From the NCBI GenBank assembly GCA_900545015.1, contig UQXJ01000013.1, positions 1 to 31,979 on the forward strand: DNA of 31,979 bases, given 5' to 3'. Positions 7,775-16,083 of the stretch are shown here, in pieces (within the stretch, counting starts at the first letter, position 1; the number at the start of each line of letters is the position of its first letter). This DNA comes from an uncultured Mollicutes bacterium. GTDB lineage: Bacteria; Bacillota_I; Bacilli_A; RFN20; CAG-826. The position numbers and the translations under genes are program-made. The notes beneath the pieces were generated by a model. It was not told the DNA's origin. It was given only the letters and a program-made list of their open reading frames with translations, and made no database searches.

Positions 7775-7870
7775 TAGCGTTTCATTACTGTGTGTGGAGA
7801 ACTCTTTAATAAACTTATTTCCTCATTATTACATGCGAAAGTTAGGACATAATCGTCCTAAGATTCGTAA
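7775..7870 (+). repeat. Imperfect ~95-bp repeat, copy B
   Basis: Partner of 4270-4363 in direct orientation. In this copy the final segment contains the perfect hairpin TTAGGAC-ATAATC-GTCCTAA. The rest of 7517-8031 holds only the AlbA_2 fragment and the promoter of the next gene. Confidence 0.6.
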
Positions 7871-7951
7871 ATTAGGTTAGTTTATGTTCAAACTAGATAA
7901 TGGAGAAAATTTTATAGTCTCCCCAATCCAAATAAATTTGGTAGAGAATTC

Positions 7952-8013
7952 TAGACTTTTTGTAATGTCTACAATATAATTAACTCGAGAGTTAATAACT
8001 ATAGAGTTAATAA
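7952..8013 (+). promoter_or_regulatory. Promoter and operator of the AAA ATPase gene
   Basis: TAGACT (7952-7957) and TATAAT (7975-7980) are 17 bp apart. Directly downstream is TTAACTC-GA-GAGTTAA (7980-7995), then a second GAGTTAATAA (8004-8013; the first is 7989-7998, 15 bp before). A repressor bound here would block transcription start. A near-identical copy lies at 11248-11301. Confidence 0.65.
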
Positions 8014-8031
8014 AAAAGTGGGTGATATTTT

Positions 8032-9402
8032 ATGTTTGTTGGAAGAAAAAAAGAATTAAATGAGTTGAATGCTAGGTTTAATAGTACTAAAAAAGAATTT
8101 GGGGTTATATATGGTAGAAGAAGAATTGGCAAATCTACCTTAATAAATGAATTTTTAAAAAATAAAACTAATATTTTTTTCCAAGCTAAAAAAGATAGTA
8201 TGTACGGAAATTTAAAATCCTTTTCATACGAAATAGATAAATTATTAGATTTACCAAAATCTTTTGTTTTTTCTAGTATGGAAGAGGCTTTTGATTCATT
8301 AATTGATTATGCAAAAGGTAACAGATTTGTTATTGTTATCGATGAATATCCTTATATTGTTAATCAAGATCCTTCTTTTTCTTCCGTTTTACAAGAAGCG
8401 GTAGATAGAGCACCTAATAATATTTTCTTTTTAATATCTGGTAGTGATGTTGGAATGCTTAAAAACGAATTAGTAGACCATAATTCCCCTCTTTATAAAA
8501 GAATAACTTTTGAAATGAATATAACAAAACTTAAATATTCTGAAGCATCAGAATATTTAAAAAATGTAGATAATGAAACAAAAATAAAATATTTATCTTT
8601 CACATCAACTTATCCATATTACTTGTCTGCAATGGATTTTAATTTGCCATTTGAAGATAACATAAAAAGATTGCTATTTAATGAATATGGAACATTTTTT
8701 ACATTGCCTGATCAACTTTTATCAAATTCACTTAATACACAAGATGTCTATAATGCTATTTTATATGCTGTTTCTAAAGGAAAAAGAAGTAATAAAGAAA
8801 TTGCTGAATATATTCATGAGGATGAAGCAAAAGTAAGCAAATATATCAAAACACTATTGCATTTAGAATTGCTCGACAAAAGAGAAACTTATAAAGGTAA
8901 TAAAAAAACAGTGTATTACGAAATAGGCGATCCAATGTTAAGATTTTGGTTTATGTTTATCTTCGATAATATGGAAAAAATTAAATTAAATGGCGAATTT
9001 GTTTATAAAAATTTGGAGAATGATATTAATCAATTTATATGCCATGGGTTTGAAGATGTTTCTAGATTATACATGGATGAATTGAATTCAAAAGGGTTAT
9101 TAGGCGATGTATTTGCTCCATTTAAACCATATAAAGTAGAAAAATCCTTTTTAAATCGCTCAATTGAGATTGATGGCCTTTCAAATAATGATAAGACGTT
9201 AGTAGTTGTTGAATGTAAATTTAGAAAAGAAAAATTTACCTTATCAATGCTAAAACATCTAGAAGAAAGTGCTAGTGTCTTTCCGGATAAATATATGAGA
9301 GTGTATTACTTATTTTCTAAAAATGGATTTGATGAAGAAATTAAAAGAATCCAAAATGATAAATACCATATTGTAGAACTTGATGATATGTTCGATTTTT
9401 AG
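8032..9402 (+). CDS. AAA-type ATPase with DUF234-like PD-(D/E)xK C-terminus
   Basis: A 456-residue protein of the ATPase_2/DUF234 group common in archaea and anaerobic bacteria. Walker A is GRRRIGKST (28-36) and Walker B ends in VIDEYP (Asp104, Glu105). A winged helix follows around 250-290 (RSNKEIAEYIHEDEAKVSKYI). The C-terminal domain has EIDGLS and VVVECKF (about 380-398), the D...ExK pattern of restriction-like nucleases. The family's biological role is not established; mobile-element control or defence are common proposals. The gene stands alone behind its own operator-controlled promoter, starting at ATG 8032 with GGGTGAT before it. Intact and of normal length. Confidence 0.85.
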   Translation: MFVGRKKELNELNARFNSTKKEFGVIYGRRRIGKSTLINEFLKNKTNIFFQAKKDSMYGNLKSFSYEIDKLLDLPKSFVFSSMEEAFDSLIDYAKGNRFVIVIDEYPYIVNQDPSFSSVLQEAVDRAPNNIFFLISGSDVGMLKNELVDHNSPLYKRITFEMNITKLKYSEASEYLKNVDNETKIKYLSFTSTYPYYLSAMDFNLPFEDNIKRLLFNEYGTFFTLPDQLLSNSLNTQDVYNAILYAVSKGKRSNKEIAEYIHEDEAKVSKYIKTLLHLELLDKRETYKGNKKTVYYEIGDPMLRFWFMFIFDNMEKIKLNGEFVYKNLENDINQFICHGFEDVSRLYMDELNSKGLLGDVFAPFKPYKVEKSFLNRSIEIDGLSNNDKTLVVVECKFRKEKFTLSMLKHLEESASVFPDKYMRVYYLFSKNGFDEEIKRIQNDKYHIVELDDMFDF

Positions 9403-9497
9403 TGATTGAACATCATCTTTGTGTATGAATTTTTTAACTTCATCTTATTTTTGATATTATAGTATTAATGATTTATAAAACCTTAGGAGACTAATAT

Positions 9498-9974
9498 ATG
9501 CCAAAATCAAAGTTTTTATCACTATGGCTGGCAGTAATTAGAACTTTCGGTTTATTAACAGGGTGTTCTAACATTAAATACAATGCTCAGCTTTTTGATT
9601 TTGCAGTAAATCGGATTAAAGAAGATTTTATAAATGATAATCTTGTAGATAATTTAGAGAACAATAAATATCCAACTGAACGTGTCTTTATTGTCAAAAA
9701 TCAAGAAGAATACAATAAAACATTTAATAAAAATGTCTCTAACTTTGATTTTAATTTTGATACTCAAATGTTAATTGTTTATACATTTGTAGACATATAT
9801 CATAGGAATAACAGCCTTGTAAGTTTAGATGTTGTTGAAGATGTCTTAACCATTGCTTATAAGATGGAAAAGAAGTCTAGAGTGGGCGACGCCTCTAAAC
9901 CTTATCAGCGTTGGTTTGTGGTTAAACTTGATATGCTTAGTGTAGATTACGTCGTTTTTGTAGAAAAAGAATAA
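9498..9974 (+). CDS. Putative lipoprotein, possibly PrcB-C-like
   Basis: A 158-residue protein starting with a signal-like segment that ends in L-L-T-G-C (Cys23), a lipobox. The hydrophobic stretch is interrupted by Arg15, so export is less certain than for the other two lipoproteins. The C-terminal half (MLIVYTFVDIYHRNNSLVSL, then VEDVLTIAYKM, then YQRWFVVKLD) has the strand pattern of PrcB C-terminal-like domains, but the match is weak. TTAGGAGA precedes ATG 9498. It is a single gene. Function unknown. Confidence 0.6.
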   Translation: MPKSKFLSLWLAVIRTFGLLTGCSNIKYNAQLFDFAVNRIKEDFINDNLVDNLENNKYPTERVFIVKNQEEYNKTFNKNVSNFDFNFDTQMLIVYTFVDIYHRNNSLVSLDVVEDVLTIAYKMEKKSRVGDASKPYQRWFVVKLDMLSVDYVVFVEKE

Positions 9975-10073
9975 GATTAGTAATTTAAGAAGATATTTTT
10001 GGGAAAACGAAAAAAGTTTATTTAACATAATATGATATATAAAAATTTAAATCTGATTTTATAAATATACTTA

Positions 10074-10105
10074 AATAGTGAAAAAATAGTGAAATAATAG
10101 TGAAA
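10074..10105. repeat. Three direct repeats of AATAGTGAAA at 11-bp period
   Basis: Exact copies at 10074-10083, 10085-10094 and 10096-10105. The 11-bp spacing puts them on the same helix face, as in operators of cooperative DNA-binding proteins. Confidence 0.7.
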
Positions 10106-10368
10106 ATTTGATAAAAAATTTTGCAAGTAAAATTATGAAGAATGTTATTATTGGTAATGAAATTTTAAATTATATTTTAGAGACGCGGATTGTTTTTTAA
10201 GGCTAAATATGGTGAAAAATAGTGTTATTTATGATTTTAAGTACTTAGTAGAAGTGCTTTATAAAGAATTTTATCAAAAGTAGGAATAATTGTGTTTGCA
10301 GTTGTCAACGACTAAATTCGGAATTACAATAAACAGATTTTATTTGTATTATTTGCTTTGAATATTGG

Positions 10369-10413
10369 CTTAGAAGTAACCTAGTATTAAACTTAGAAGT
10401 AACTTAGAAGTTA
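10369..10413. repeat. Direct repeats of CTTAGAAGT (23- and 11-bp steps)
   Basis: CTTAGAAGTAAC occurs at 10369-10380 and 10392-10403, and CTTAGAAGTTA at 10403-10413. The first step is 23 bp and the second 11 bp. Confidence 0.65.
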
Positions 10414-10461
10414 TACAAAAATTGAAAAGGGTGATCATGAGAAAATAAATTAAGCCAAATA

Positions 10462-10493
10462 AAAGCAAATTGACATTGTTAAAATTTTGCTTT
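10462..10493 (-). terminator. Terminator of the minus-strand lipoprotein gene
   Basis: 8-bp stem AAAGCAAA / TTTGCTTT. On the minus strand it is followed by a T-rich stretch. It lies 3 bp beyond the stop codon. Confidence 0.6.
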
Positions 10494-10495
10494 AA

Positions 10496-11098
10496 TTACT
10501 TTAAATTATATTTAAAAGTAAATGTTCCACTATGATTAGAATGAGCTTTTTCAATGAATATTTTAAGTTGATAATTGTTCGTTGTCGTATTTAAATCATA
10601 AAGAATTTCAAAGGTATAAACAGCATCTTTTAATAAAAATCCATCTTCACCTTTAGTTAAGTCATTTACATAATAAAATTTGTATGCTGGGCATGGATTT
10701 GTATCATAATAATTATCTAAATTATCTTTTTTAATAATGTTATAAAGAGTAGTATCATCCGCATAAGCGTATGATTTAGCGATACCAAATTTATTAGCAT
10801 AATTAGTTTTAAAATAATTTAAATATGTCGTTGCGTTTGCTGTTAAAACATCAACAGATGAACAATTTTGAGAAAAAGAATAGCCTTCATTAAACCAAAA
10901 AGTATCTGTATTCATCTCACCATTTAATTGAGTAGGCTCAGGAAGATTATCTAAATGAACTGCACTCAATTCTTCAGCGGTAAACCAAGCTTTAGAATCA
11001 CGAAAATCTTTTATATTTGGTTCATTTTCGTTTCCACAAGATAATAATGTAAGAGACGATAGAAGTAATAATAAATTTAGACATAAATGGTTTTTCAT
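10496..11098 (-). CDS. Putative lipoprotein, unknown function
   Basis: A 200-residue protein with a standard lipoprotein leader: basic start (MKNH), hydrophobic core, and lipobox L-L-S-C with Cys21 as the lipid anchor. The mature part has no recognised domain. It is rich in Asn, Tyr and Thr, with beta-rich segments (GFLLKDAVYTFEILYDLNTT, then GTFTFKYNLK at the end), and would sit on the outer face of the membrane. AAGGAGA precedes the start. It is the only minus-strand gene among the accessory genes up to 26 kb apart from the IS fragment at the start. Transcribed alone, with its own terminator. Confidence 0.72.
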   Translation of the reverse strand: MKNHLCLNLLLLLSSLTLLSCGNENEPNIKDFRDSKAWFTAEELSAVHLDNLPEPTQLNGEMNTDTFWFNEGYSFSQNCSSVDVLTANATTYLNYFKTNYANKFGIAKSYAYADDTTLYNIIKKDNLDNYYDTNPCPAYKFYYVNDLTKGEDGFLLKDAVYTFEILYDLNTTTNNYQLKIFIEKAHSNHSGTFTFKYNLK

Positions 11099-11247
11099 AG
11101 TGATGACTCTCCTTAAATCTTTACACTATTTATGATATCACTTTTAAAAATAGAATATTTTATATTTAGTAAAATATAATGCAAAGAAAAGAAACTTAAA
11201 TTATTGTCGCTTCTCTTTTTTTACTAAATTTTTTCTCATTATTAAAC

Positions 11248-11301
11248 ATAATTAACTCGAGAGTTAATAACTGTGGAGTTAATAAAAAAGTAGATAATAT
11301 T
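11248..11301 (+). repeat. Orphan second copy of the ATPase promoter-operator
   Basis: About 54 bp differing at only a few positions from 7976-8026, including TTAACTC-GA-GAGTTAA (11252-11267) and the following GAGTTAATAA. No ATPase follows. Instead there is a short open tail (FKNFPRLDMDDIKLKVFKEL, ending 11385) without a start, likely the end of a deleted gene. Confidence 0.7.
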
Positions 11302-11440
11302 AATAAAACTATATGCCAACAGTTTAAGAATTTTCCTAGACTTGATATGGATGATATTAAATTAAAAGTTTTTAAAGAACTCTAAAAGTTTAATTTGGGT
11401 TTTTAATATTAAAAATGAAAATTCTAACATTTGTGTTAAT

Positions 11441-11487
11441 TTTTGGGGTGCAAATTGATATAATATTCGCATAAAATCACCCCAAAA
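11441..11487 (+). promoter_or_regulatory. Inverted repeat bracketing the promoter of the Fic-like gene
   Basis: TTTTGGGGTG (11441-11450) and CACCCCAAAA (11478-11487) are perfect 10-bp inverted copies around a TATAAT box at 11459-11464. The right arm abuts AGGAGG, the ribosome site for ATG 11499. Confidence 0.65.
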
Positions 11488-11498
11488 GGAGGCAATTT

Positions 11499-12437
11499 AT
11501 GGATAAACGATATTTAGAAATTCAAATACTATTGCAACAAAGAGCTGAAATAACCGCTAGACTTAATTTAATTCCATATGATGGATCAATTGAAATAAAA
11601 GATAGAGATGAAAAGAAGTATATTTACATTAGGAAATGTGTTTTAGGACGATACACATCTACATATATTGATTCGTATTCAGATGAATTATTTGCTTCAA
11701 TATCTAAATTATTAAAAGATGCTAAAGAATATAAAAAAGAAATTAGAAAAATTAATATTGAACTTGCTAAATTAGGATATAGCCCACAATATTTATCGCC
11801 TAGAGTTTTATTAAATATTGATTTTGCAAGAGCTAATTTGAAATCGAATATCTATGACCAAGCGATACTTGAAGGCATAGCAACTACATTTTCAGATATC
11901 GAAACAATTATTGAAAATGGAAAAGTAAGCGGAATGACTGCAACAGATGTTCAAAAGATATTAAATCTAAAACATGCATGGGAATTTATTATGGATAAAG
12001 ATGCTGTTGCATCTAAAACTAGTTATTCAATTCTTTGTTATATTGCTGGTCTTGTAAATGAGGGATTTTATACTTATGGTGGTAGAATAAGAAGCGTATC
12101 TGTAAGTATAGGTGGTACAACTTACGTTCCACCTATGCCTATTGAATTTGTTGTTGAAGAAAAAATAGAAGAAATATTAAATAAGAAAGAAGAGCCAGCT
12201 GAAATTGCTATTGAACTTTGTTTATATTGTATGAAAAGGCAAATTTTTAATGATGGAAACAAAAGAGCAGCAGTTATTTTTGCTAATCATTTTTTGATTT
12301 CAAAAGGTGCAGGACTTTTAGTAATTCCATGGAATAGAGTCCCAGATTTTAAAAAATTATTAGTTTTATATTATGAAGATAGAGATAATGGTGAAATATT
12401 AGAATTTATGAAGACATATTGTTGGAAGAAATTTTAA
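11499..12437 (+). CDS. Fic-like protein with Gln in place of the catalytic His
   Basis: A 312-residue protein. Residues 1-95 are a basic, helical N-terminal part. From ~115 it follows a Fic fold: LEGIATTFSDIETIIENG (124-141) is the region where autoinhibited Fic proteins carry (S/T)x3EG, here Q-A-I-L-E-G. The Fic motif is QIFNDGNKR (248-256), in which the normally essential His is Gln248, while Phe, Asp, Gly-Asn and Arg remain. This should abolish or change the chemistry, so it may be a nucleotide-binding regulator or use another mechanism. Similar HxFxDGNKR variants occur in gut Firmicutes; how general this substitution is cannot be judged here. AGGAGG and ATG 11499 are ideal. No neighbour partner. 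Confidence 0.75.
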   Translation: MDKRYLEIQILLQQRAEITARLNLIPYDGSIEIKDRDEKKYIYIRKCVLGRYTSTYIDSYSDELFASISKLLKDAKEYKKEIRKINIELAKLGYSPQYLSPRVLLNIDFARANLKSNIYDQAILEGIATTFSDIETIIENGKVSGMTATDVQKILNLKHAWEFIMDKDAVASKTSYSILCYIAGLVNEGFYTYGGRIRSVSVSIGGTTYVPPMPIEFVVEEKIEEILNKKEEPAEIAIELCLYCMKRQIFNDGNKRAAVIFANHFLISKGAGLLVIPWNRVPDFKKLLVLYYEDRDNGEILEFMKTYCWKKF

Positions 12438-12617
12438 TACGATGAAAATTATTAACATTAAAGTTAAAAAGCACCCCTAATGCTATTGCTAACTTCAAAT
12501 AGCAGTATTGGTGGAGACTTGTGTTAGTTACAACTTGTATTGAAAATATCAATTGAATGATGTGCTTTTCCTAGAAATTTCATAAAAATAGGATAGAAAA
12601 ACATGAATAGTTGGATA

Positions 12618-12652
12618 AAGTGTAGAATAAAGTGTAGAATAAGTGTAGAATA
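12618..12652 (+). repeat. Three direct repeats of AAGTGTAGAATA (12- and 11-bp steps)
   Basis: Copies begin near 12618, 12630 and 12641, ending about 20 bp before the start of the AlbA_2 gene. This is the position of an autoregulatory operator. The remainder of 12438-12617 shows no gene. Confidence 0.7.
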
Positions 12653-12671
12653 AAATTGTAAGGTATCTTAT

Positions 12672-13958
12672 ATGGAAATCAAGCGAGAAACAGAATATAT
12701 AGAATTCAAAGAAAGTTTAAGTCAATTAAATAGAGGATTAGAATCACTGGTAGCTATGGTTAACAAAAACGGAACTGGAATAGTTTACTTCGGCATTAAG
12801 GACAATGGCGAAGTTCTTGGATTAACTATTGGAAATAAGACTATTAAGGATATAAGCCATGCAATTTTTGAGCGAATAAAACCAGTATTAGTGCCTAAAA
12901 TAATTGAAGAAGAAATTGATGGGAAACTTGTTATCAAAGTCGAAGCTTCAGGAGTGAATTGTCCATATTCTTCTGATGGTAATTATTTTATTAGAAGCGG
13001 TAATGAAAATAAAAAAATTGATCCTGAAATAATGAGGCAATTAATATTTAAAAATTCAAATGATAACATTATCGAAATTGAATCAATAAACCAAGATTTA
13101 ACCTTCGAACAATTGTGGCAATTATTTGTGCTTAAAAACTTTACATTGAATAAAGATACTTTTGAAAAAAATACAAGTTTACTAACAAAAAATAAAAAAT
13201 ATAATCTCCTCGCTAATTTATTGTCAGATAATAATGATATTTCTATTAAGGTGATTAGATTTAAGGGATTAGACAAAACAGAAATTATCTCGAGAAACGA
13301 ATTTGGATACAAGTGTTTATTATTATCAATGGAAAATGCATTGAATTATACATTGTCTTATAACGAGACAAAAGTCGAAATGAGTGGAGCGGTAAGAAAG
13401 GAAACAAAATTGTTTATTGAATCAGCTTTAAGAGAAGCTTGGGCAAATGCTTGCTTACATACAAGATGGGATAAACTTATTCCACCAGCTATTTATATTT
13501 TTGATGATAGAATTGAAATAATATCAACAGGAGGCTTGCCTGTTGATTATTCCGAAGAAGACTTTTATAGTGGGATAAGTCACCCTGTAAATAGAGGACT
13601 ACAAAAGATAATGGGGCAGCTAGGGTTTGTTGAACAAACAGGACATGGTGTGCCTGAAATCGTAAAAAAATATGGAAGGGAAGCTTTTAATATTACTACT
13701 AACTATATTATTGTTACGCTGAAATTCCCCTATCTTCTTAAACGTGGCAAAGCAGACCTTTCAGGTTTGAGCTCTTCACAAGAAAAAGTATTAAAAGCTA
13801 TAAGTACAAAGCCCTCAATTACAACAGCAGAACTTTGTAAAGTTGTAGGCCTTGGAACAAGTAGAATTAGTGTAATCGTAAAAGAATTAAAACAATTGCA
13901 AAGAATAAAGAGAATAGGCTCTAATAAAAGTGGCTATTGGGAAATTATTGAGGATTAA
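12672..13958 (+). CDS. AlbA_2 / HATPase_c_4 / winged-helix putative transcriptional regulator
   Basis: A 428-residue protein of the group often labelled RecG-like or Schlafen-like ATP-binding regulators. Residues 5-115 are an AlbA_2 (AAA_4) domain (EYIEFKESLSQLNRGLESLV, then GTGIVYFGIKDNGEVLGL). Residues ~245-350 match HATPase_c_4 (ALREAWANACLHTRWDKLIP, then IYIFDDRIEIISTGGLP and GHGVPEIVKKYG). Residues ~370-428 are a winged helix ending in IGSNKSGYWEIIED. It probably binds DNA, likely the three repeats just upstream. It starts at ATG 12672 behind TAAGG. It is a single gene. Not a RecG helicase: it lacks helicase motifs. Confidence 0.85.
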   Translation: MEIKRETEYIEFKESLSQLNRGLESLVAMVNKNGTGIVYFGIKDNGEVLGLTIGNKTIKDISHAIFERIKPVLVPKIIEEEIDGKLVIKVEASGVNCPYSSDGNYFIRSGNENKKIDPEIMRQLIFKNSNDNIIEIESINQDLTFEQLWQLFVLKNFTLNKDTFEKNTSLLTKNKKYNLLANLLSDNNDISIKVIRFKGLDKTEIISRNEFGYKCLLLSMENALNYTLSYNETKVEMSGAVRKETKLFIESALREAWANACLHTRWDKLIPPAIYIFDDRIEIISTGGLPVDYSEEDFYSGISHPVNRGLQKIMGQLGFVEQTGHGVPEIVKKYGREAFNITTNYIIVTLKFPYLLKRGKADLSGLSSSQEKVLKAISTKPSITTAELCKVVGLGTSRISVIVKELKQLQRIKRIGSNKSGYWEIIED

Positions 13959-14324
13959 TAATCTCTAAATTTGAGGTTAGACATGCATTTAAAAAATAGA
14001 AAATTGATTTAGATGTTTGTTTTAAATAATTAATTACGATGATGTTGAGACATGGGATTAATTTATTTTTCAATATCATTAAAAAACAATTTTTAAGATT
14101 AAATAATATTTTAGAATTTACTTACCTTTATACTTTTTTCACTCATAATATGCATAAAGGATTTTTGTTTTTCTGGTTGTTCTATGCAAGAATATAGAGG
14201 TGTATTTGATAAAATAGATATTTAAATTGTCATATTGAAAATCGAGTATGTTTCTTAAATAATCTTTTTAAAACACAAATATTAGTGAATTCTAATTTTT
14301 CATATAAATATCTAAATAATGGAC
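13959..14324. other. Gene-free spacer
   Basis: About 365 bp of AT-rich DNA with no open gene, strong hairpin or repeat that I can support. The operator-like repeats begin at 14325. Confidence 0.5.
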
Positions 14325-14392
14325 AAAATCACATAAAAATACGGAATTGCGTGATTAAAATCACATAATTAGGCAAAAAAGTGTGATTATAA
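14325..14392 (+). repeat. Repeated AAAATCACATAA motif before the AAA ATPase gene
   Basis: AAAATCACATAA occurs at 14325-14336 and 14357-14368, exactly 32 bp apart. The second is also half of the palindrome GTGATTAAAATCAC (14351-14364). An inverted copy GTGTGATTATAA lies at 14381-14392. Confidence 0.65.
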
Positions 14393-14445
14393 CTTTATAA
14401 TCAACGATGTTTTATTTATAATGCTATCAAAGTTGGGTGTTATTA

Positions 14446-15759
14446 ATGAGAAGATTTATCGTTGAAGATTTAAGAAAATGGAAAGAATCTAAAAGAAGAA
14501 AACCTCTTATTTTAAGAGGCGCAAGACAAGTTGGAAAAACGTGGATTTTAGAAGAATTCGGAAAAGAATTTCCTGATGGTTTTATTCGCATCGATTTTGA
14601 TAAGGAACCAGAATTTAGTCAATTCTTTGAAAAATCAAAAGATGTTAAAAGAATCGTTCAAAATTTGTCATTTGCATGTGATAAAAAGATTACAACAAAC
14701 ACTCTTATAATTTTTGATGAAATACAAGCTTCACCTGAAGCGCTTAATTCACTTAAGTATTTCTACGAAGATGCACCTGAATATTTTGTTTGCGCAGCTG
14801 GATCGCTTTTAGGACTTACATTATCTGAAGGATTTCCTGTTGGTAAAGTTGATTTTTTAGATATTGGTCCAATGTGTTTTGAAGAATTCTTGCTTGCTTG
14901 TGGAGATGATTCACTAGTTAATTACTTAAAAAGTATAGAATCAATTGAAAATATACCTGATGTTTTTCATGATAAATTAATTGAAAAAATAAAAATGTAT
15001 TTTGTAATAGGTGGAATGCCAGAAGCTGTAAAAATATGGGCAGAAGATAACGATATTAAAGAAGCTGATAGAATTTTAATGTCAATTCTTGATTCTAATG
15101 ATTCGGATTTTGGAAAACATGCTCCTATTTTAGATGTTCCTAAAATTAGATTAATTTGGGATTCCTTGCCTTCTCAACTTGCGAAAGAAAATAAAAAATT
15201 TTTATATAGTGCAGTAAAGCAAGGTGCAAGAGCTAGAGAATATGAAAATGCATTAAATTGGTTAAAAAATGCTAATTTAATCGAAAAAGTCTTGAAAATA
15301 ACTAAACCTTCGCTTCCAATTAAGTCATATGAAGACTTATCTTCATTTAAAATTTATATGAATGATGTTGGATTATTAAGAAAGCATTCGAATTTGTCGA
15401 CATCAGCATTCATAGAGGAAAATAGATTATTTACAGAATTTAAAGGATCTTTAACTGAAAATTTTGTATTAGAAAGTTTAACACGAATACTTGAAGTAAA
15501 ACCATATTATTGGGCTAATAATTCTTATGAAGTAGACTTTGTAATTCAATTAGAAAACGAGATTTATCCTGTAGAAGTTAAAGCTGGTATAAACATTCAA
15601 GCTGCTAGCATTAAGCAATATTTATCTGATTATAAAGAAACAAAATTTGGCATCAGATTTTCTTTAAAGAATTTATCTTTTGATGGGAAGATTTTAAACG
15701 TTCCACTATATTTGATTGATGAACTTGATAGAATAGTTAAAGTTATAATGACCCATTAA
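14446..15759 (+). CDS. AAA_14/DUF4143 ATPase with nuclease-like C-terminus
   Basis: A 437-residue P-loop ATPase. Walker A is GARQVGKT (25-32) and Walker B is LIIFDEIQ (Asp91, Glu92). The C-terminal DUF4143 region has the PD-(D/E)xK-like pattern EVDFVIQ followed by IYPVEVKAG. Members are abundant in gut anaerobes. Their role is unproven; phage defence or mobile-element biology has been suggested. ATG 14446 is preferred to the in-frame GTG 14437, because GGGTG at 14435-14439 then serves as the ribosome site. The last codons and stop lie inside a 20-bp direct repeat (15746-15765), and the upstream region has its own repeats. Confidence 0.87.
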   Translation: MRRFIVEDLRKWKESKRRKPLILRGARQVGKTWILEEFGKEFPDGFIRIDFDKEPEFSQFFEKSKDVKRIVQNLSFACDKKITTNTLIIFDEIQASPEALNSLKYFYEDAPEYFVCAAGSLLGLTLSEGFPVGKVDFLDIGPMCFEEFLLACGDDSLVNYLKSIESIENIPDVFHDKLIEKIKMYFVIGGMPEAVKIWAEDNDIKEADRILMSILDSNDSDFGKHAPILDVPKIRLIWDSLPSQLAKENKKFLYSAVKQGARAREYENALNWLKNANLIEKVLKITKPSLPIKSYEDLSSFKIYMNDVGLLRKHSNLSTSAFIEENRLFTEFKGSLTENFVLESLTRILEVKPYYWANNSYEVDFVIQLENEIYPVEVKAGINIQAASIKQYLSDYKETKFGIRFSLKNLSFDGKILNVPLYLIDELDRIVKVIMTH

Positions 15760-15788
15760 ATGACCAAGTAATGACCCATTAAATGACC
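15746..15788 (+). repeat. Two perfect 20-bp direct repeats overlapping the ATPase stop codon
   Basis: TAATGACCCATTAAATGACC occurs at 15746-15765 and again at 15769-15788, a 23-bp step. The motif ATGACC is thus present four times. The stop codon TAA (15757-15759) lies inside the first copy. Confidence 0.8.
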
Positions 15789-15862
15789 CAATAAATAATT
15801 TGAGAATGGTCATCTTTAAATTTCTGATTTTCGTTTTTTAATAATTGCAATTTGATTACTTA

Positions 15863-15916
15863 AAAACCTTATGATTTCTATTTCACATAATGATTTAGAA
15901 AAGTAAGGTTTTCTTT
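15863..15916 (+). terminator. Probable terminator between the ATPase gene and the redox operon
   Basis: AAAACCTTA (about 15863) pairs with TAAGGTTTT (about 15904-15912) across a long loop that can add a TTTC/GAAA inner stem. TTCTTTT follows. Confidence 0.5.
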
Positions 15917-16083
15917 TCATAAATAAAACACCATAAAAACACCATATTTAATTTTTTCATGCAAAAAATGAGACACTTTTGCCTTTTCGTTTCATTGGTT
16001 ATTTGAGTTTAATTGTATTTAGTATACCAAAAAGTTATGATTATTAAAGAAATATACATTTCGAAAGGCAATTAATCATAAAT

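Larger units (their letters stand above)
9975..10460. other. Gene-free AT-rich spacer with two repeat arrays
   Basis: No supported gene. It holds two direct-repeat arrays (10074-10105 and 10369-10413, listed separately). A three-codon ORF follows the second (ATG 10437) behind AAAGGGTG. The layout looks like upstream regions whose genes have been deleted. Confidence 0.5.

Noticed and set aside
8032..9402. Archaeal origin of the ATPase
   Set aside because: The family is also common in anaerobic bacteria, and base use does not differ from the neighbours.
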